From Trifolium pratense (taxonomy: Eukaryota; Streptophyta; Magnoliopsida; Fabales; Fabaceae): a DNA stretch of 64,000 nt. Positions 46,629 through 58,821 of the stretch are shown one piece after another. The notes under the pieces are model-generated. The model ran no database searches. It was not told the origin of the DNA and saw nothing but the letters and a program-made list of their open reading frames with translations. The stretch is from positions 52,254,409 to 52,318,408 of the forward strand of contig NC_060065.1 of NCBI RefSeq assembly GCF_020283565.1. Direction: 5' to 3'. The translations under genes were made by a program, and so were the position numbers. Numbering within the stretch: position 1 is the stretch's first letter; every line of letters starts with the position of its first letter.

Positions 46629-48500
46629 TTATATGGCTTATGAAGATCAAATAAATTGTTAGAACTAGAAGTCTATTAGACTTATGTATTTAATTATTTT
46701 TTGTTGTTCTTGAATTCGTCATTGTTTTGTTCATTATTATTGTTGTACTCTATGTTTTTTAAGGATTCTTTTCTCAACGACTCTCTTCTCTAGCTAGCTC
46801 TATAAAAGGAACTTCATTTTAAATAATAAGGTAGATGAAACATCTGTGACAACCATCTTGGTTTCTTTCCTTAAAAAAAAAAAAAAAAACCATCTTGGTT
46901 TCTCAGCGACTCTATTCTATTCGCGACTTACAGTTCGGTCCAACAATGACCGTTTCACTATTTCAATGAGTTTTGTTACAACTAAATTCCAAAAGCAATA
47001 CAAGAATTAAATTTCAATCATAATTCTAACATTTTTTCGAGTTTCTACTCATGATCAAGAGACTAAACGATATAGACTATCTAGGATGAATACAAAGATA
47101 AATTTGCCCAATCTCTAGAATTATACTAAGAGAAACCCCTTTTTGTTTCTCTCTAAAACACTAGTTTTATGTGATGACAAATCCTAATTACTCTCAGTTT
47201 GTTCTCCCTTGCTCTTTTGCTCAAATAACAACCTTTTTGTTTCTCTCTAAAACACTAGTTTTTCGAGCTTCTGCAATCTTGCACTGGATCAACTACAAGA
47301 TGCATTGATGCATCTTTTCCTATGATCCCTTCTGATTGCAACATCATCGGTGCATTATGGACATGCCGGTACATCCTAAACGCTGAATCATAATTTTATG
47401 GCAAACCTTTACAATTCTCCATATTTACATCAAATCAGTAGTGATGCCAATTTAACCACCAACCAAAATATTAGAATTTGGGAGGCCTATACTCAACCAC
47501 AAAAGCTGGCTTGAGAGTTGAGGTTGAAGTTTGCACTACACTTATAAAGGTTATCTATATCATATCTCTAGCCAATGTGGGACTTCTAACACATCCCCTC
47601 ACGTCTAGGACTGAACAAGTTGGAACGTGGAATCAACAACAACGGGTGGCCCAAATATGAGAGGTCTCCGCAACAAACAACAAATGGATCTAGGATAGAC
47701 TCTGATACCATATTAGAATTTTGGAGGCTTATACTCAACCACAAAAGTTAGCTTGAGAGTTGAGATTTGCACTACACTTATAAAAGCTATATCTATGTCA
47801 TATCTCTAACCAACGTAGGACTTCTAACACAAAATAATAATGAAGACATTTTTTTGACACAAAATATTGAAGACATGTAACATGTTGATTAATGTTGTGA
47901 GTGTAGTCGGTTTCAAGAACATGCTTAATTGTATTTTTGATCGGTTATTTTTATAGGCTCACAAAAAAAAAATCTTTTTAAAACATTGAACATTTTAATT
48001 TTTAAGTATTACATTTGTTGCAATTTTAGTTATAATTGAAATTTTTAACCTTAAAAATGATGATTTTTTTTGTCTCATAAGTGATGATGTTTTTCTTTTT
48101 ACGGGAAAAGTGATGATTTTTTTTCTCCTAATTTTAATATTGAATGGATAGTATCACTTTCGAGGGAAAAACTAATCACTTTCAAGATTAAAAAAAAATC
48201 ATTACTTCTAAAACAAAAAATCTGAGTTGAAACTAAAATTGCAACAATATGACATTTAAAAGATTAAAAAGTTCGATTTTTTTAAAAAAATAAAATTATG
48301 AGTGTGATGGATTAAGCCTGAAATAAATTATTAGAAAGTTGTCTCATTTTTCAATTCATTTTCCGAATTGAGAACACCTAATAAGCAGCAAAATGTTGTA
48401 ATGGAGTAGAAGTTTTCAAATCATATGACTTTGTCTGTCCTTGATCGAATGTTTCTCTCCAAAAAAAGCACAATACATAGCCAACAAGATCCCTAAATTT
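46629..48500. other. Intergenic between the two vicilin-like genes
   Basis: Contains the TRIM at 47.47 kb listed separately. The repeated sentence-like tract at 46790-46920 (CCATCTTGGTTTCT twice) and 47125-47265 (CTTTTTGTTTCTCTCTAAAACACTAG twice) are short direct repeats. From about 48420 to 48612 the sequence is homologous to the promoter of gene A. No other gene was seen. Confidence 0.45.
47469..47829 (-). mobile_element. Complete TRIM retrotransposon
   Basis: Two LTRs of about 120 bases (47469-47591 and 47712-47829) in direct orientation. Read on the minus strand they start TGTTAGAAGTCC and continue through CTCAACTCTCAAGC. Between them (about 120 bases) the minus strand has the initiator-tRNA primer-binding site TGGTATCAGAGTC next to the 5' LTR and a purine-rich CGTGAGGGGATG next to the 3' LTR. 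A CAAAAT duplication flanks both ends. Terminal-repeat retrotransposons in miniature encode nothing and rely on other elements. The two LTRs differ by a small deletion (the right copy lacks GGTTGAAG). Confidence 0.85.
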
Positions 48501-48512
48501 CTACATGTCTCA

Positions 48513-48547
48513 CACGTGTCTCTCCAAAAAAAAAAACTCTATATATA
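48513..48547 (+). promoter_or_regulatory. ABRE/G-box and TATA box of vicilin-like gene B
   Basis: CACGTG at 48513-48518 within CACACGTGTC, and TATATATAC at 48540-48548, 65 bases before the ATG. The order and spacing match gene A, as does the upstream ACTTTGTCTGTCCTTGATC. Confidence 0.6.
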
Positions 48548-48612
48548 CTCTCTTTGTTCTTCCTTGTCACTCAAGTTAACATAAAATTATAAGGAAAAAA
48601 AAACCATTAATT

Positions 48613-51133
48613 ATGAGAAACAAAGCCACCCTTTTGTTAATGCTTATTGTTTGTCATGGCTTGTCCATGACAATGGGAATGTGTGAGGCAGAAGATAAAG
48701 AAAATGATCATCCATTGCCAAGAAAATTGTTCTTGATGAAAAATTACAAGCGTATGGTGAATACTGATGCAGGGGAAATGAGAGTGTTGGAGAGTTATGG
48801 TAAAATTCATGAAAGAAGATTGCACATTGGTATCATTGATATGGAACCAAACTCACTTTTTGTTCCTCAATATCTTGATTCCACTCTCATCATATTCGTC
48901 CGTTCAGGTATATATCATACCATTATTAATCCATTTAGATTTAGCTACTAACTATTTACTATGTTTTTTCGGAATGTTTAGTTAGTTCGACTGTGAAGTT
49001 CGATAAGTTGTGTGGTAATCTACTGTGCGTGTGTGTCGAATTTGAAGAAAATGTAAAATAGAATTCAAAAGACAATGAGATGATTTAAAAGGAGATGTCA
49101 TGAATATGTGTTTATAAAGTAGAGATAATTCTCATCTTACAAGCCGGTTTTGTAAGGTTGGCTCAGTACTCAATTCTAATATGGTATCAGAGCCTCCTCT
49201 ACGATCTCTTGGGACGCCTGCTATCAGGTTTCTGATCGGGCCATCCACCATTTATATTTGCGTCTCAAACTCAATCCCACATTGGTTGCTAGAAGAGTGA
49301 ATATATGAGTCATCTGACATGCTAACAATATTTTCTTAAAGTGTGAGACACTCTGCATCTTTGATCCAACACCAATATCCGCACCCGCTCTTTCTTTCAC
49401 CATAATGAACCAGGCTTTGATACCATTGTTGGGTCATGAGGTGCGGCCCGGGGGATAAGTTGAGATCACTTGTGAAACTCGAAGATGTAATTCCTGCCTA
49501 GCTTTAATTGTATGTTGGAAATTTGAGAGTTTAGGAGTAAACTTGAAAATGATTTTCAGGTGAAGCAAAGGTGGGATTCATATATGAGGGTGACTTGGCA
49601 GAGAAGGAATTGAAGAAGGGGGATGTGTATCTAATACCAGCAGGTTCTGCCTTCTATTTGTTGAATACTGGGGAGGATGAAAAGCTTGAAATTATTTGCA
49701 GCATTGATCCCTCAGAGAGTTTAGGAATAGGTGCTTACCAGGTAATACATATTTGTGTATAATCAATCAATACCTTTATATATAATTTGATTAACCTTTT
49801 TTTTTTTGACAAAATAATTTGATTAACCTTGCTAATCCATTAATATGGTATGGTTATATGTTTGCAGTCTTTCTATATTGGAGGGGGAGCCAATCCAGTG
49901 TCAGTACTTTCCGGATTCCAGCCTCAAATCCTTGAAAGCGCTTTTAACGTAAGATAACTAAAAATGTAAAAATTTCACTATGTGTCCGTGTTAGTGTCGT
50001 GTCTGATGTTTGTATCAGTGTCAGTGTTTTGTAGCTAACAAATTAATCGATGTGTTTAATAATTAACTCGATCGTAGGTATCAGCAGCAGATTTGACGAA
50101 ATTCTTCACGAGGCAACATGAGGGTCCAATTGTGTACGTAGGTGAGTCACATGTCAAAGCCTCAAGTTTATGGACCAAATTCCTTCAACTAAAAGAGGAT
50201 GATAAACTGCATCACATGAAGAAAATGATGCTAGATCACGACGAAGACGAAGATGAAGATGATAATGATGAAGTAGAGCAAAAAACAAGTTGGTCTTGGA
50301 GGAAGCTATTGGAATCTGTATTTGGGTTTGAGATAAAAAATAATAAAAAGGTCGAGGTTGCTCGTAAATCCCCTCACTCTTGCAACCTGTATGATAGAAA
50401 ACCAGATTTCAAAAACAGTCATGGTTGGACCGTTTCTATTGACGGTTCCGATTATGCACCACTCAAAAGTTCCGGCATTGCCATTTATCACGTCAATCTC
50501 AAACCGGTAAGCAAGCCTAATATTGTTCAATAGTTATTCGCAATGATCTAGGTTATGTGAAGTCACAAACCGTTACTGCATGCAGTCAACTACATCTTGA
50601 TCGACTAATCAAGATCAGACGGTCCAAATTTCAAACTCGATATTTTAAATTTCAAAATCTTGATTGGACTATCTAGATATTATTCTATAATAAATAAATA
50701 TCAATGACCACGAGTATGATAATGAAGTATCGGTTTTTTATGGCAGGGAACGATGATGACACCGCATGTAAATCCAAGCGCAACGGAGTATGGCATAGTG
50801 GTCAGAGGTGTAGGTAGACTTCAAGTAGCATTTCCAAATGGAACCCTTGCAATGGACACACATATAAAAGAAGGAGATGTTTTCTTCATACCAAGATACT
50901 TTGCATTCAGTCAAATAGCAGCAAATGTAAGTGATGAACCACTAGACTTTTTTGGGTTCACTACTTCTGCAAAGAAGAATAAGCCACAATTTTTGGTTGG
51001 TGCAAATTCACTTATGAAAAGCATGATGGGACCTGAACTTGCTGCTGCTTTTGGAGTGAGTGAGGATATAATGAAAAGCATCCTTAATGCACAACATGAG
51101 TCTGTTATACTACCTTCATCTGTAAGCCACTAG
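48613..51133 (+). CDS. Vicilin-like seed storage protein (bicupin), gene B
   Basis: Tandem paralogue of gene A with the same five-exon layout: 48613-48907, 49560-49741, 49868-49948, 50078-50506 and 50747-51133, encoding 457 residues. Signal peptide about 1-23. Cupin 1 includes RRLHIGIIDMEPNSLFVPQY and KKGDVYLIPAGSAFYLLN. The charged linker has a longer Asp/Glu run (DHDEDEDEDDNDEVEQ). Cupin 2 includes MMTPHVNPSATEYGIVVRGV and IKEGDVFFIPRYFAFSQIA. The C-terminus stops at SVILPSSVSH. Beyond the stop, 51134-51190 still encodes a match to gene A's tail in another frame (RTELDLEIIPKNIVTIMT). A small deletion has therefore removed about 25 residues relative to A. Both cupins are complete, so the protein is probably still functional. 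Confidence 0.9.
49090..49310 (+). mobile_element. TRIM-like element fragment in intron 1 of gene B
   Basis: An LTR-like end (CAGTACTCAATTCTAA) is followed by the primer-binding site TGGTATCAGAGCC at about 49183. About 90 bases later comes CAATCCCACATTGGTTGC, which resembles the start of a 3' LTR. No coding capacity. The matching intron of gene A lacks this unit but shares the sequence after it (CCAACACCAATATCCGCACC...), so it probably inserted after duplication. Confidence 0.45.
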
Positions 51134-51931
51134 AAGAACAGAATTGGATTTGGAAATTATTCCTAAAAATATTGTGACAATCATGACATGATTATGAAGA
51201 TGTTAGAACCAGCTAGAAATTTATTAGGCTTTATTTTTGTAATGTTCTCTTTTTGTTTGTTGTTCTTGTTAATCATTATTCATGTTTTGTGTTAATCAGA
51301 TAATTATCACATTATTATGGGAATTTATATAGTGAATAAAACAAAAAAAAATTCACCATAATTGTTCCTTCACTTGTAGATCTATTCACCATGAGGACTT
51401 AATTTTACACAACTAGTGAATTGCATACTCTATCTACTCTTACCTTATTGATCGTATTTAAGTTTTTTTTTTTTTTTGTCAAGTAGTTTAGGTATTCGAA
51501 TTCCGACCCCTACATATAAAATGTGATATTCTTGTCAATGAATATAATTAAGCTCACAGCCCACATGACTTAAGATTGGATTTAATTTTGAAATTACTTG
51601 ATTAGGAGAGGTTATATGTAAATTATAATGTCTTGCATAAGAGTCTACCTACCTTATATATGACACTCCCTCTTTCTCTAATTATATGTCTTTTTGAAGA
51701 ATTTTTGTCACAAAATATATACTCCTATGCAATTTAATTACCAGGTGCGAGATGTTATTATGAAATGAGCTTAGACGTGGGGATATAGTCCATAAATAAA
51801 CATATTTTTCTAAAAATCATTGAAAAAATTAATCATTACTTTTTTGTATTAAAATAAATTATTTTTTTGACTAATTAAAATAATAATTATAGCATAGGAA
51901 GACAATTCTTATGGCTAGAACATTTGTTACT

Positions 51932-52077
51932 CCCTCTATTTCTATATATGATAAAATTTACTTTTTAGATTCATTAAGAATTTAATGTATTTAGACCATA
52001 TTATAGATTAGATATATTAGATTTTTAAATAATCTAAAAATTAATTTTTCTCTTGTATATAGGACCGGAGGGAGTTC
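51932..52077. mobile_element. Stowaway-like MITE
   Basis: ACTCCCTCTATTTCTATATA at the left and TATATAGGACCGGAGGGAGT at the right are inverted terminal repeats 146 bases apart, with an AT-rich non-coding interior. Confidence 0.7.
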
Positions 52078-52924
52078 CAAGTAGTTACAAAGAGAGAATT
52101 TGAATATCCTAATCCTCTTATTTATCATTAATCTCAAGTAATTTTTTGTGCAAGTTTCAAAGTTTCAAAACAATTTTCAAATGTTATCACTTAAGTAGAA
52201 CAAGTTTTCCTTAGTGAGTAAATTAAACACCATCCCTAAAAAACTAGTAAATGAGTCTCAATGAGCTTAATTCGATTGGTAAGAACAACACATTATTTAT
52301 ATAAAAGTTTGAATTCTAGATACTTGACTATTATCTCTTTTCACAAGAATCAACTACAAACTTTAATTTTCATTTTTATTCTAAACATAAAATAATAGTA
52401 AAAATAATTTTCTTCAATTTTTGAAAATATTTTCGTTAGAAACATTTCTGAAGCATATGCGAAAATGTAAGCAAAATGATTAATTGTTTTTTTTAATTGT
52501 ACAATTTGTTTATCCTTCACTTTAAGTGACTTTGACCCCTATTCTCCCTCATTTTGATTCGGTAGTTCTCCTCTCAATTTTCACTCAAATTTATGCGATT
52601 CAAAATTATTTATTGACGTAAGACATTCAACTCTTATAATTTGCAAGACGTTTCTCTAAATTTAAAAACACCAAAAAAAAAAAATCAAAACCCAATTAAG
52701 AATTCCATCCAATTTCGGCTTTTTATTTTGATTTTGGCCTTTCATTTTATATTAATGTTGACCAACCGATAATTTTAATCATCCAATTTAATGACGTGAC
52801 GATAAATTAATAGACCTTATATGAAAATAAAGGGTCTAACCTATGAGACTCTTAAAAAAATTGGTGATAAAATGAGTAGTTATCAATCATACAAAATAAA
52901 ATAAAATGAATTGAGTCCACAAAT

Positions 52925-53050
52925 TCTATCTCGACAGGTAGAAATGCCGAAATTGCTAGTGTCTGACGTCAGGACCGGGGTTCGAACCCCGATCACTTCA
53001 CTTTGTGTGTGTGAGTTTTCAATGGCTTTGTCATTTCGTCTATCAACAAA
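52925..53050 (+). repeat. tRNA-derived SINE-like element
   Basis: GGTAGAAATGCCGAAATTGC precedes a B-box-like GGGGTTCGAACCCC (52977-52990) and a tail ending in CAACAAAAAAAATG. A diverged copy lies at 19.51-19.60 kb. It does not form a full tRNA cloverleaf. Confidence 0.5.
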
Positions 53051-53769
53051 AAAAATGAATTGAAGTGCCTATGCAAAAAAAAAAAACAATTGTTGGGAGG
53101 GAGAACTCATCTTACGACGGTTGATATTTTAAATTTTGTTGTGTATTCCATATGTTCTCAATGCTAACGACGGTTGAAATTTCGTATAAATATGGATCAA
53201 GTTAGGTTAGTAGCATCTAATCATATTACTATAGAGTCGGTGGATCTTGTTATGTGCGGTGGTTTGTTACGAGACTCAGATGGATGTTGAAATTTGGGGT
53301 ATGTATGCAGAATTGAATTTGGCTCGAAGACAAAGAGTTACTCAAGCTCATTGTAGAAAATGAATCCAAATTACTAATTGACATGTGGGAGATGCAATCT
53401 TAACAAGTCACCCCCAATTTAGGTATACGTGGCAAGAAAACAATAAAAATGTCGATTGGCTAGATAATCATACTTTAATACATAGTTATTTCGATGTAAT
53501 ACTTTTAGATACTACTTTCGAAAATCTCTAGAGTATCATCTGTAATCATATTTTCTGTATGCCGAAGAATGTGTATTTAGTTTTTTTTTTTTTTTACAAA
53601 ATTAACAAAAATTACTAAGCTGAACAAGGCACGAGACTCAGAGAGAGATATATAAACATCGATGATCACGCGCAAAGCACGTTAATACAAGATCTAGAGA
53701 GTAAATTTTGCGGTTGCGAAGAAGAAGAAGAAGAAGAGAAAAAATCAAAATCAAATCATAGATTAGATC

Positions 53770-56700
53770 ATGAGAATGAAAATTCACTCTTCCGCATTTC
53801 TGATTCTATCAACATGTCTTCTTCTTCTTCTTCTCTCTTTCTCAATTCCTACCCATTCCGAAGTCATCACTTTAACCTCCGACACCTTCTCCGATAAGGT
53901 ACCTTCCTTATTCCATCCATTCTAATTTCACTTTCTTTCTTCTTTAATTAGGGTTTGTATTTAGGGTTTTTATTTTTTATTTTTTAATTTCATTTGGTGT
54001 TCAGATAAAGGAGAAAGATACTGTATGGTTTGTCAAATTCTGTGTTCCCTGGTGCAAGCATTGGTAATTAATTCTCTATGCTTCATGTTTTGTTTATTAA
54101 AAAGAAAAAATTTGTTTGCTAAGTTTAATTTTGATGCACAAATGAGCAATAACCACATGTAGAGACTGGTATGTGGTACCTACTGTTCGATTCCACATTT
54201 CGTTCGTTTGAGTTTGATTGTGTTGTAGCTCTATAATTTGGATTAGGTTTAATGTTGGATGAACTGTGTTGATGATATTGATCCCAATAAAGAAATGGTG
54301 GATATCGCTAGTTCATGAACAGGCGCAACAATTGAACTTAAATTGCGAATAAGACTATTTTGAGTTTTGGTTCTTTGCTTTTTTTTTATTTTCAACTCCA
54401 CAATTAATTTGAACCGTATGATCATGTTGTTGTTTTCACATTTCAATGTCTTAGATTAGAATTGCAAAAAGTTTTAGGTTGTTAAGTTTTATTGTGTCAA
54501 CAAATCACATCCAACCATATATGTGACGGAATTGGATCACCTCCTATGGGAGGGAGGGAGGGAGGGAGAGAGAGTGACATCCAACGGCCTAGATTAGCGC
54601 AGAACCAAAGGTAGGAGAGAAACTGCCGGAGAGAATCCGGATGCATATGTGACTTTATAGGTAGTTATGACTTATGATTAAAATCCAACGTTTTTAATGA
54701 TATGGCCATTATAATGATTGGCAGTGTAAACTTTTTTTTTTACAATTACAGCTTATATGAATTAAATCCAAATATTAATAATAATGATTTTTTTTTTTTG
54801 GCAGCAAGAATTTGGGTTCATTGTGGGATGATATGGGGAAGGCAATGGAAAATGCAGATGAAATAGAGATTGGAGAAGTTGATTGTGTTGGCACAGATAA
54901 AGATGTTTGTTCTAAAGTTGATATTCATTCATATCCTACATTTAAGATTTTCTATGATGGAGAAGAAGTTGCCAGATATCAAGGTAATTACCCTCCTGTA
55001 AAATATATGAGTTTATTGGATTCTACTAAATTGCCCTGTTATAGATTGAACTTTATTCACATGCTCAAGATTAATCTTTGAGGTCACTTTGAATGGCTCT
55101 AACTAATCAGACTTGTTGGGCTAAATATTCATAAGCACTTATATATGATAGACTTTTGTCTAGTGTGATGAGTTTAATAAGGGGAATATCTTAGTAAGAA
55201 GAGTGCTCTTTTTGTGTCTTTGATGTTTCATGTTTGCTTATATCCATGGTTCCTGGGTATAACTTGCCTTGGATTAGGATAGAGCTTGTTTGATTACTGA
55301 TTTGGCAAATAGCTTGTTGTTTTCAATTCAAATACTACTATTAGTAGACAACTGGGAACATTTTTTACATTTTTTTTTTTACCTGTTTTCATGATCTTTT
55401 GCTCATCATTTCAAACCACCACACCACTACAACTATCACCTCCATCGGCACTGCTATTATCGTTCCTGCCACTGCCGCTGGAGTCAGTGGCAGAGCTTGA
55501 CTAATGTTATTGAGGGGGCCAACAACACATGAAATATATATATTGAACTTTTTCAGTTATGATCGTAAATTATTTGCTGGTTTGATGGATTTTAGCTTTA
55601 GTAATACCCTCTGTACGGGGTTCAAATCATGACCATAACATTTTTGCATAATAAAATACGATACAATTACAAATAATGGTGCACCGGACTGGAAGCTATA
55701 ACCTTGAATTTACAAAAGATTCAATTGCCTCTGCACCACTTTAAACTTCAAAGGTGATATGTGAAATGAGTAATACATATAATGTGTATATCTATTTATA
55801 AAAATAACATTTTGGGGTGTCCACGGCCACTCTCTATCCCCAAGAAGATCCGCCACTGGCTGGAGTATCTTTAAACCTACGGGGGGTAGTTTTTTTCTTC
55901 TCAACTCATTTCCATTAGCATCACCAATGGTCAATAATGCTGCTTCCTCATTAACATCAGCATCAAACCCATCATCTAACTCCACCACCCTATCTTCCTC
56001 ACTATCATCAAAATGAATACCTTCAAGTGAGTCATCACTACTTTCAGTTTCACTCCATTCATCACTCAATTCTTCTTCACCCAAGTCATAAGCCACACCT
56101 TTCCCTTTATCCTTCATTGCACTTAACTCAAACAGGGGAATCAACATATGTCCCCACACTCACATTATACTCCACAAATACTTCATCTTCAGAATTGGTT
56201 CAACAGCATACGTAGACATTTGTAATGCATTCTTTAAACACAATTCATCAAATTAGTTTTTGATAATTTTAGTTTGTAAAACCAAATAATTTTCAAAAAC
56301 AAGAAACAAGGATAGAATCAAGCTTGTCCCAGAACTTCTTTTGGAATTCTTCTATGATTGGTACCCAAAACTATCAATGGTAAAAATAGGAATACAACTG
56401 TATGAACATGAAAGTTCAGGTCTGAGTATAGTATAGTGAATAATGATTTCAGTCTTGGACTACTGAGTTACAAGAAGAAATGAGTCAAAATGACTAGTAA
56501 TGCAGAGAAGTATGTAGAATAAAGCAAAGGCCTACTCAGGCAATTCAAGAAGCCTATTTTCTCCCAAGTCCCAACTGATTATCTTCCTGCCTCTTTCCCT
56601 CTTCTCACCTCATACATATAATCACTCTCCGAAAAAGCATCTCACACACCTCCCCAGTCCCCACTGCTCTCTCGTAAAAGATCAGGTTCATCGCACCTTT

Positions 56701-57758
56701 GTACTATGTTAAGGGCTTAGTTATTATGGGTCTTGGGTTCACATCATTTTATATCATGCTTGGTTAACCAAACAATAGTTCCCATTGTCATTCCATCTAC
56801 AAATTATGATCTTTCTAATGCGAAAATTCAGAATAAAACCCTCACTCCTACTTTCTCCTGATGAATGAAGGTGCAATATGTCACCTGTCACTTGTGTTAA
56901 ATAACAATGATGGTGAATTGTGTTTTCTACTTACCATCTTGTGGTCTATGTAATTGTATGCCTGTGAGTTTATGATAATGACAGGTAATATGCATCTTCA
57001 AATCACGTGTCAGTCATCTACTAAGTTAACTAATTCACAGACACAGTTGTAGTAAGATTTTCTCTTTGCATTTAACAGAGGTAAACTACTATGAAATACC
57101 TGATAACAAGGTTTTTATGATTTATTTCTATGCAATTTTATCAGCTTTGAAGGAAGAAATAATTTTAAAAAAATAAAATAAATTGGAAAGGAGAAATTAT
57201 TAGTAATAATGGTGGCACTAATGACCACTTTACAAGTATCTCAGGTGGGATTTCAACTATGTCCTTTGATGTTACAAAGTCAAGCTCTTTCAACTGAGCT
57301 TACACCACTTGAAGGAAAAAATATATACGTTAGTTTTATATAGTGACAAAAATGCTCATTTTATCATAAACTAATTTATGATTTATATTTTTAGGTTTAT
57401 ATGACTTATCTGTAATAGCTACTCCCCCTTTCCCCAACCAAAGCTAAGGAGAAGTGATAGATTATAAACTAATAAGATTTGACGCGGACACAAGACATGA
57501 CATTGATGCGTCGACACCGAATAATTTGAAAAAGTGAAACTACATGTGCCAATGTCGCATTGGTGTCGGACACCGCATATGCCTTCAATATAAATTGTGG
57601 TGTTACATAGATCGTAATTCGTAACCCTATTCTTATTTTTGCATGTGGTGAAATCTTCAGGTAGAAGGAGGGATGTTGAAGCATTGAAAGCTTTTGTTTT
57701 GGATGAAGCTGAAAAGGCAGCGGCAAAAGTTCAACTTGACAGTCATGAAGAATTATAG
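53770..57758 (+). CDS. PDIL5-1: Protein disulfide isomerase-like 5-1
   Basis: Single-thioredoxin-domain PDI of the secretory pathway, assisting disulfide formation in the ER. Four exons: 53770-53898, 54005-54063, 54805-54983 and 57661-57758, giving 154 residues, the usual size. The signal peptide is about 1-30 (LSTCLLLLLLSFSIPTHS). The family opening VITLTSDTFSDKIKEKDT is followed by WFVKFCVPWCKHCKNLG, with the active site CKHC at 60-63. EIGEVDC and HSYPTFKIFYDGEEVARYQG carry the cis-proline (YPT). The C-terminus ends in KVQLDSHEEL with no KDEL, as in this subfamily. The exon 2/3 border splits the second active-site Cys codon, which supports the model. Intron 3 is 2.7 kb and carries transposon remains. 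A TATATAAAC box at about 53649 and a GAAGAA-rich leader precede the start. Confidence 0.93.
55710..56210 (-). pseudogene. Mutator-type transposase N-terminal fragment (tentative)
   Basis: A minus-strand frame inside intron 3 of PDIL5-1 (56159-55710) is very acidic in its first half (GEEELSDEWSETESSDDSLE; HFDDSEEDRVVELDDGFD). It continues with ELRRKKLPPVGLKILQPVAD. Acidic regions like this precede the MuDR domain in plant Mutator-like transposases. Further upstream (to about 56210) another frame reads DEVFVEYNVSVGTYVDSPV, suggesting a frameshift. No DDE catalytic domain is present. Alternatively it is a fragment of another acidic protein gene. Confidence 0.35.
57480..57592. mobile_element. GTGTCGGACAC-type MITE fragment in PDIL5-1 intron 3
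   Basis: GACGCGGACACAAGACATGA, GTCGACACCGAATAATTTG and CATTGGTGTCGGACACCGCA match the words of the element at 5.82 kb, in reverse order. It lies about 70 bases before exon 4. Confidence 0.5.
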
Positions 57759-58815
57759 CGAATGTTGAGGTATGCTACCAAGACTCCCACTCCCTTCAGG
57801 TTTATTCCTCTGTTCTCTCTATGGAATTTTGTGATGGTATTTCGTAAGGGAGGACTTGAAAATCTCAATTGATGGTGCATCGTTGTGTGGCGGCCATTTT
57901 TCTTTTTGTTTCTCCTTTGATATTCATTATGGGAAAGTTACAGTTTAGGATATTTTAATTCTTGTGAACTACTTAGAAAAATGGTTTAGCGGTACTCTAT
58001 TTAGGTTAATCATCTCAATTTGAAATATACTTACCACCATATTTGAAAAAATAATTTACCATTTAATTCATCATCCAATAAATTATTGCAATAATTTGAT
58101 TGATCATAGTTACTCTCATGCAGCCATTATCTAGACTACGACCAGCTCTTACCGCAAGTGGTGCACAGATGAGATTAGTAAAGATACATTCTGCTATGTT
58201 TTGATCAACATTTTTTTGTTTGACCTTGCTGTTGTGAATTTAGAACTAATTCTGCACACTACCATTTTTGTATAATACTCCACAAAATTTATAGTGTACT
58301 GAGGCTATCAATTATTTAGGAGCCATGCATGAAGAATTGTTCTTTCATCACTGTTTTTCAAATGCTCAAAATAGTGTATTTTGTGGAACCTGTGAGATTA
58401 TTTTATGTCATTAATCAAGTAAATACTCATAAAGCTAGGTTAGCAATGCTAGTATTCTTTCATGAGGAGTGCTAAAAACACACTTTTTTTCAACAGTCAC
58501 TTTTTTTCAACAGTCACTTTCATATTAGGTGAAATCACTGGATCCGATCACTTTAAGTGGGACACATTTTCAAAGTATGAGACTCACATTGATTTCACCC
58601 AATAAGAGAGTGAATCTTAAGAGAAAGTATTGAAAAGAGTGTTCTTAGCAGTCATCTTTCATTCCAATTCCAACTATTTATTGGGGAAAATAATGGTAAA
58701 ACTACCAAGGATTTAAAATAGAGGAACAAATTCTAACTCTATTCCGATTACACTGTACACTGACACATTTCTTAGTTGTTTTTCATGTTGTTCTTAACTT
58801 CTTTTTTTTACAGAA
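57759..58815. other. PDIL5-1 3' flank and a MITE-like palindrome
   Basis: No gene. At about 58462-58657 GAGGAGTGCTAAAAACACAC and GAGTGTTCTTAGCAGTCATC form inverted ends around a TTTTTTTCAACAGTCACTTT direct duplication and CCAATAAGAGAGTGAATC. This is a common legume MITE type. Confidence 0.45.
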
Positions 58816-58821
58816 AAACCA

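Larger units (their letters stand above)
51134..53640. other. Intergenic between vicilin-like gene B and PDIL5-1
   Basis: No gene recognised. It contains a Stowaway-like MITE (51932-52077), a tRNA-derived SINE-like A-box tract at 52260-52320 (GAGCTTAATTCGATTGGTAA), and a SINE-like unit at 52925-53050. Positions 53100-53580 contain short sequences resembling a degraded LINE or LTR element (GTTGAAATTTGGGGTATG...) without an open frame. Confidence 0.45.

Noticed and set aside
52925..53050. tRNA gene around GGGGTTCGAACCCC
   Set aside because: The B-box is good, but there is no matching D-arm or anticodon arm at tRNA spacing; this fits a SINE better.
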